Assembly: GCA_035477595.1 (NCBI GenBank)
Contig: DATIKM010000087.1
Span: 1 to 13,831, forward strand
Direction of reading: 5' to 3'
From: DATIKM01 sp035477595
Lineage (GTDB): Bacteria > Armatimonadota > Chthonomonadetes > Chthonomonadales > CAJBBX01
DNA: 13,831 nt
Made by a program: the position numbers and the translations under genes. Under the pieces are notes generated by a model that was not told the origin of the DNA, did not search any database, and was given only the letters and a program-made list of their open reading frames with translations. Shown in pieces: positions 13,621-13,831 of the stretch. Numbering within the stretch: the first letter of the stretch is position 1; each line of letters opens with the position of its first letter.

Positions 13621-13831
13621 TCACGGGCTCTGTTGCAGGATCACCGCCAGATAGGCCACGTAGACCGCCAGCAGGAGCGCGCCGCGCGACCGCAGCAGCA
13701 TTCCACTGCGCGGCGGGTAGATCATTGCGACCAGCAGCGCACCGAAACCGAGGCCCGCCGCCAGGCTGGTCAGGTCCACCGGGATCGGGTGGATCGTGGC
13801 TGCCACCCCGACGATGAAGAGCCCGTTGAAG
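13621..13831 (-). CDS. Na+/Ca2+ antiporter (CaCA family, YrbG-like), C-terminal 69 residues only
   Basis: The frame runs off the right edge. The visible C-terminus reads FNGLFIVGVAATIHPIPVD, then two hydrophobic helices (SLAAGLGFGALLVAMI and GALLLAVYVAYLAVIL). This matches the end of CaCA-family calcium/sodium antiporters: NxFN...GxxAxxxPIPV, a loop of basic residues (PPRSGMLLRSRG), then the last helix with YVAYL. The GTG at 13806 is internal, not a start. These inner-membrane proteins exchange Ca2+ for Na+ through two alpha repeats; the visible NxFN-like part (FNG) belongs to the end of the second. The N-terminal repeats are outside the window, so intactness is unknown. It is probably unrelated to the sugar genes. 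Confidence 0.75.
   Translation of the reverse strand, partial: FNGLFIVGVAATIHPIPVDLTSLAAGLGFGALLVAMIYPPRSGMLLRSRGALLLAVYVAYLAVILQQSP

Noticed and set aside
1..13831. CRISPR array, tRNA, rRNA, toxin-antitoxin or defence island
   Set aside because: No regularly spaced repeats, cloverleaf or rRNA-like sequence, and no defence-type domains were recognised on either strand.

Overview
The window is very GC-rich (roughly 70% by eye), has strong Shine-Dalgarno sites and is tightly packed with genes. The best taxonomic clue is the prepilin at 2179-2985: its N-terminus (FTLIELLVVIAIIAILAAILFPVF, then AKAR, TSCLSN, QYTQDYDE) is the form typical of Armatimonadota (Capsulimonas/Chthonomonas-type bacteria, where this family is expanded). 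The mix of ThuA, Gfo/Idh/MocA, DUF1080, DUF4038 and URO-D-like proteins also fits Armatimonadota or, less well, Planctomycetota. The assignment is inferred from protein style; no rRNA or marker gene is present.

Layout from left to right. (1) 1-121: the 5' end of an IS481-type insertion sequence, whose transposase start reads leftwards off the window. (2) 132-1400 (+): a DUF4038/apiosidase-like glycoside hydrolase whose ATG lies 10 bp from the IS tip. (3) 1413-2985 (-): a pseudopilin followed by a membrane-anchored DsbA-like thioredoxin-fold protein. They are separated by a 14-bp perfect GC hairpin and preceded by a near-consensus sigma-70 promoter (TTGACA-N17-TAGAAT) with a leader of about 230 nt. 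(4) 3375-9482 (+): an apparent operon of a ThuA/TIM-barrel fusion, a Tat-exported Gfo/Idh/MocA oxidoreductase (ATGA overlap with the fusion), a secreted HEAT-repeat protein and a cysteine-rich flavodoxin-fold reductase. (5) 9483-9855: a stretch between convergent genes holding a short coding-like remnant. (6) 13530-9856 (-): aminopeptidase C (bleomycin hydrolase family), a URO-D-like protein and a two-domain DUF1080 protein. (7) Right edge (-): the C-terminus of a Na+/Ca2+ antiporter.

How the genes may work together. ThuA, Gfo/Idh/MocA, the sugar-isomerase-type TIM barrel and DUF1080 (Pfam '3-keto-disaccharide hydrolase') recur together in pathways that oxidise a sugar at C3, cleave or rearrange the 3-keto sugar and reduce the product. 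Here the ThuA fusion, the oxidoreductase, the HEAT protein and the DUF1080 protein all carry export signals. The inference is an extracytoplasmic 3-keto-glycoside processing module, with the DUF4038 hydrolase supplying sugars. The URO-D-like and flavodoxin-type proteins have no clear pathway role, and PepC is probably general peptide turnover. I found no CRISPR array, tRNA, rRNA or obvious defence system.
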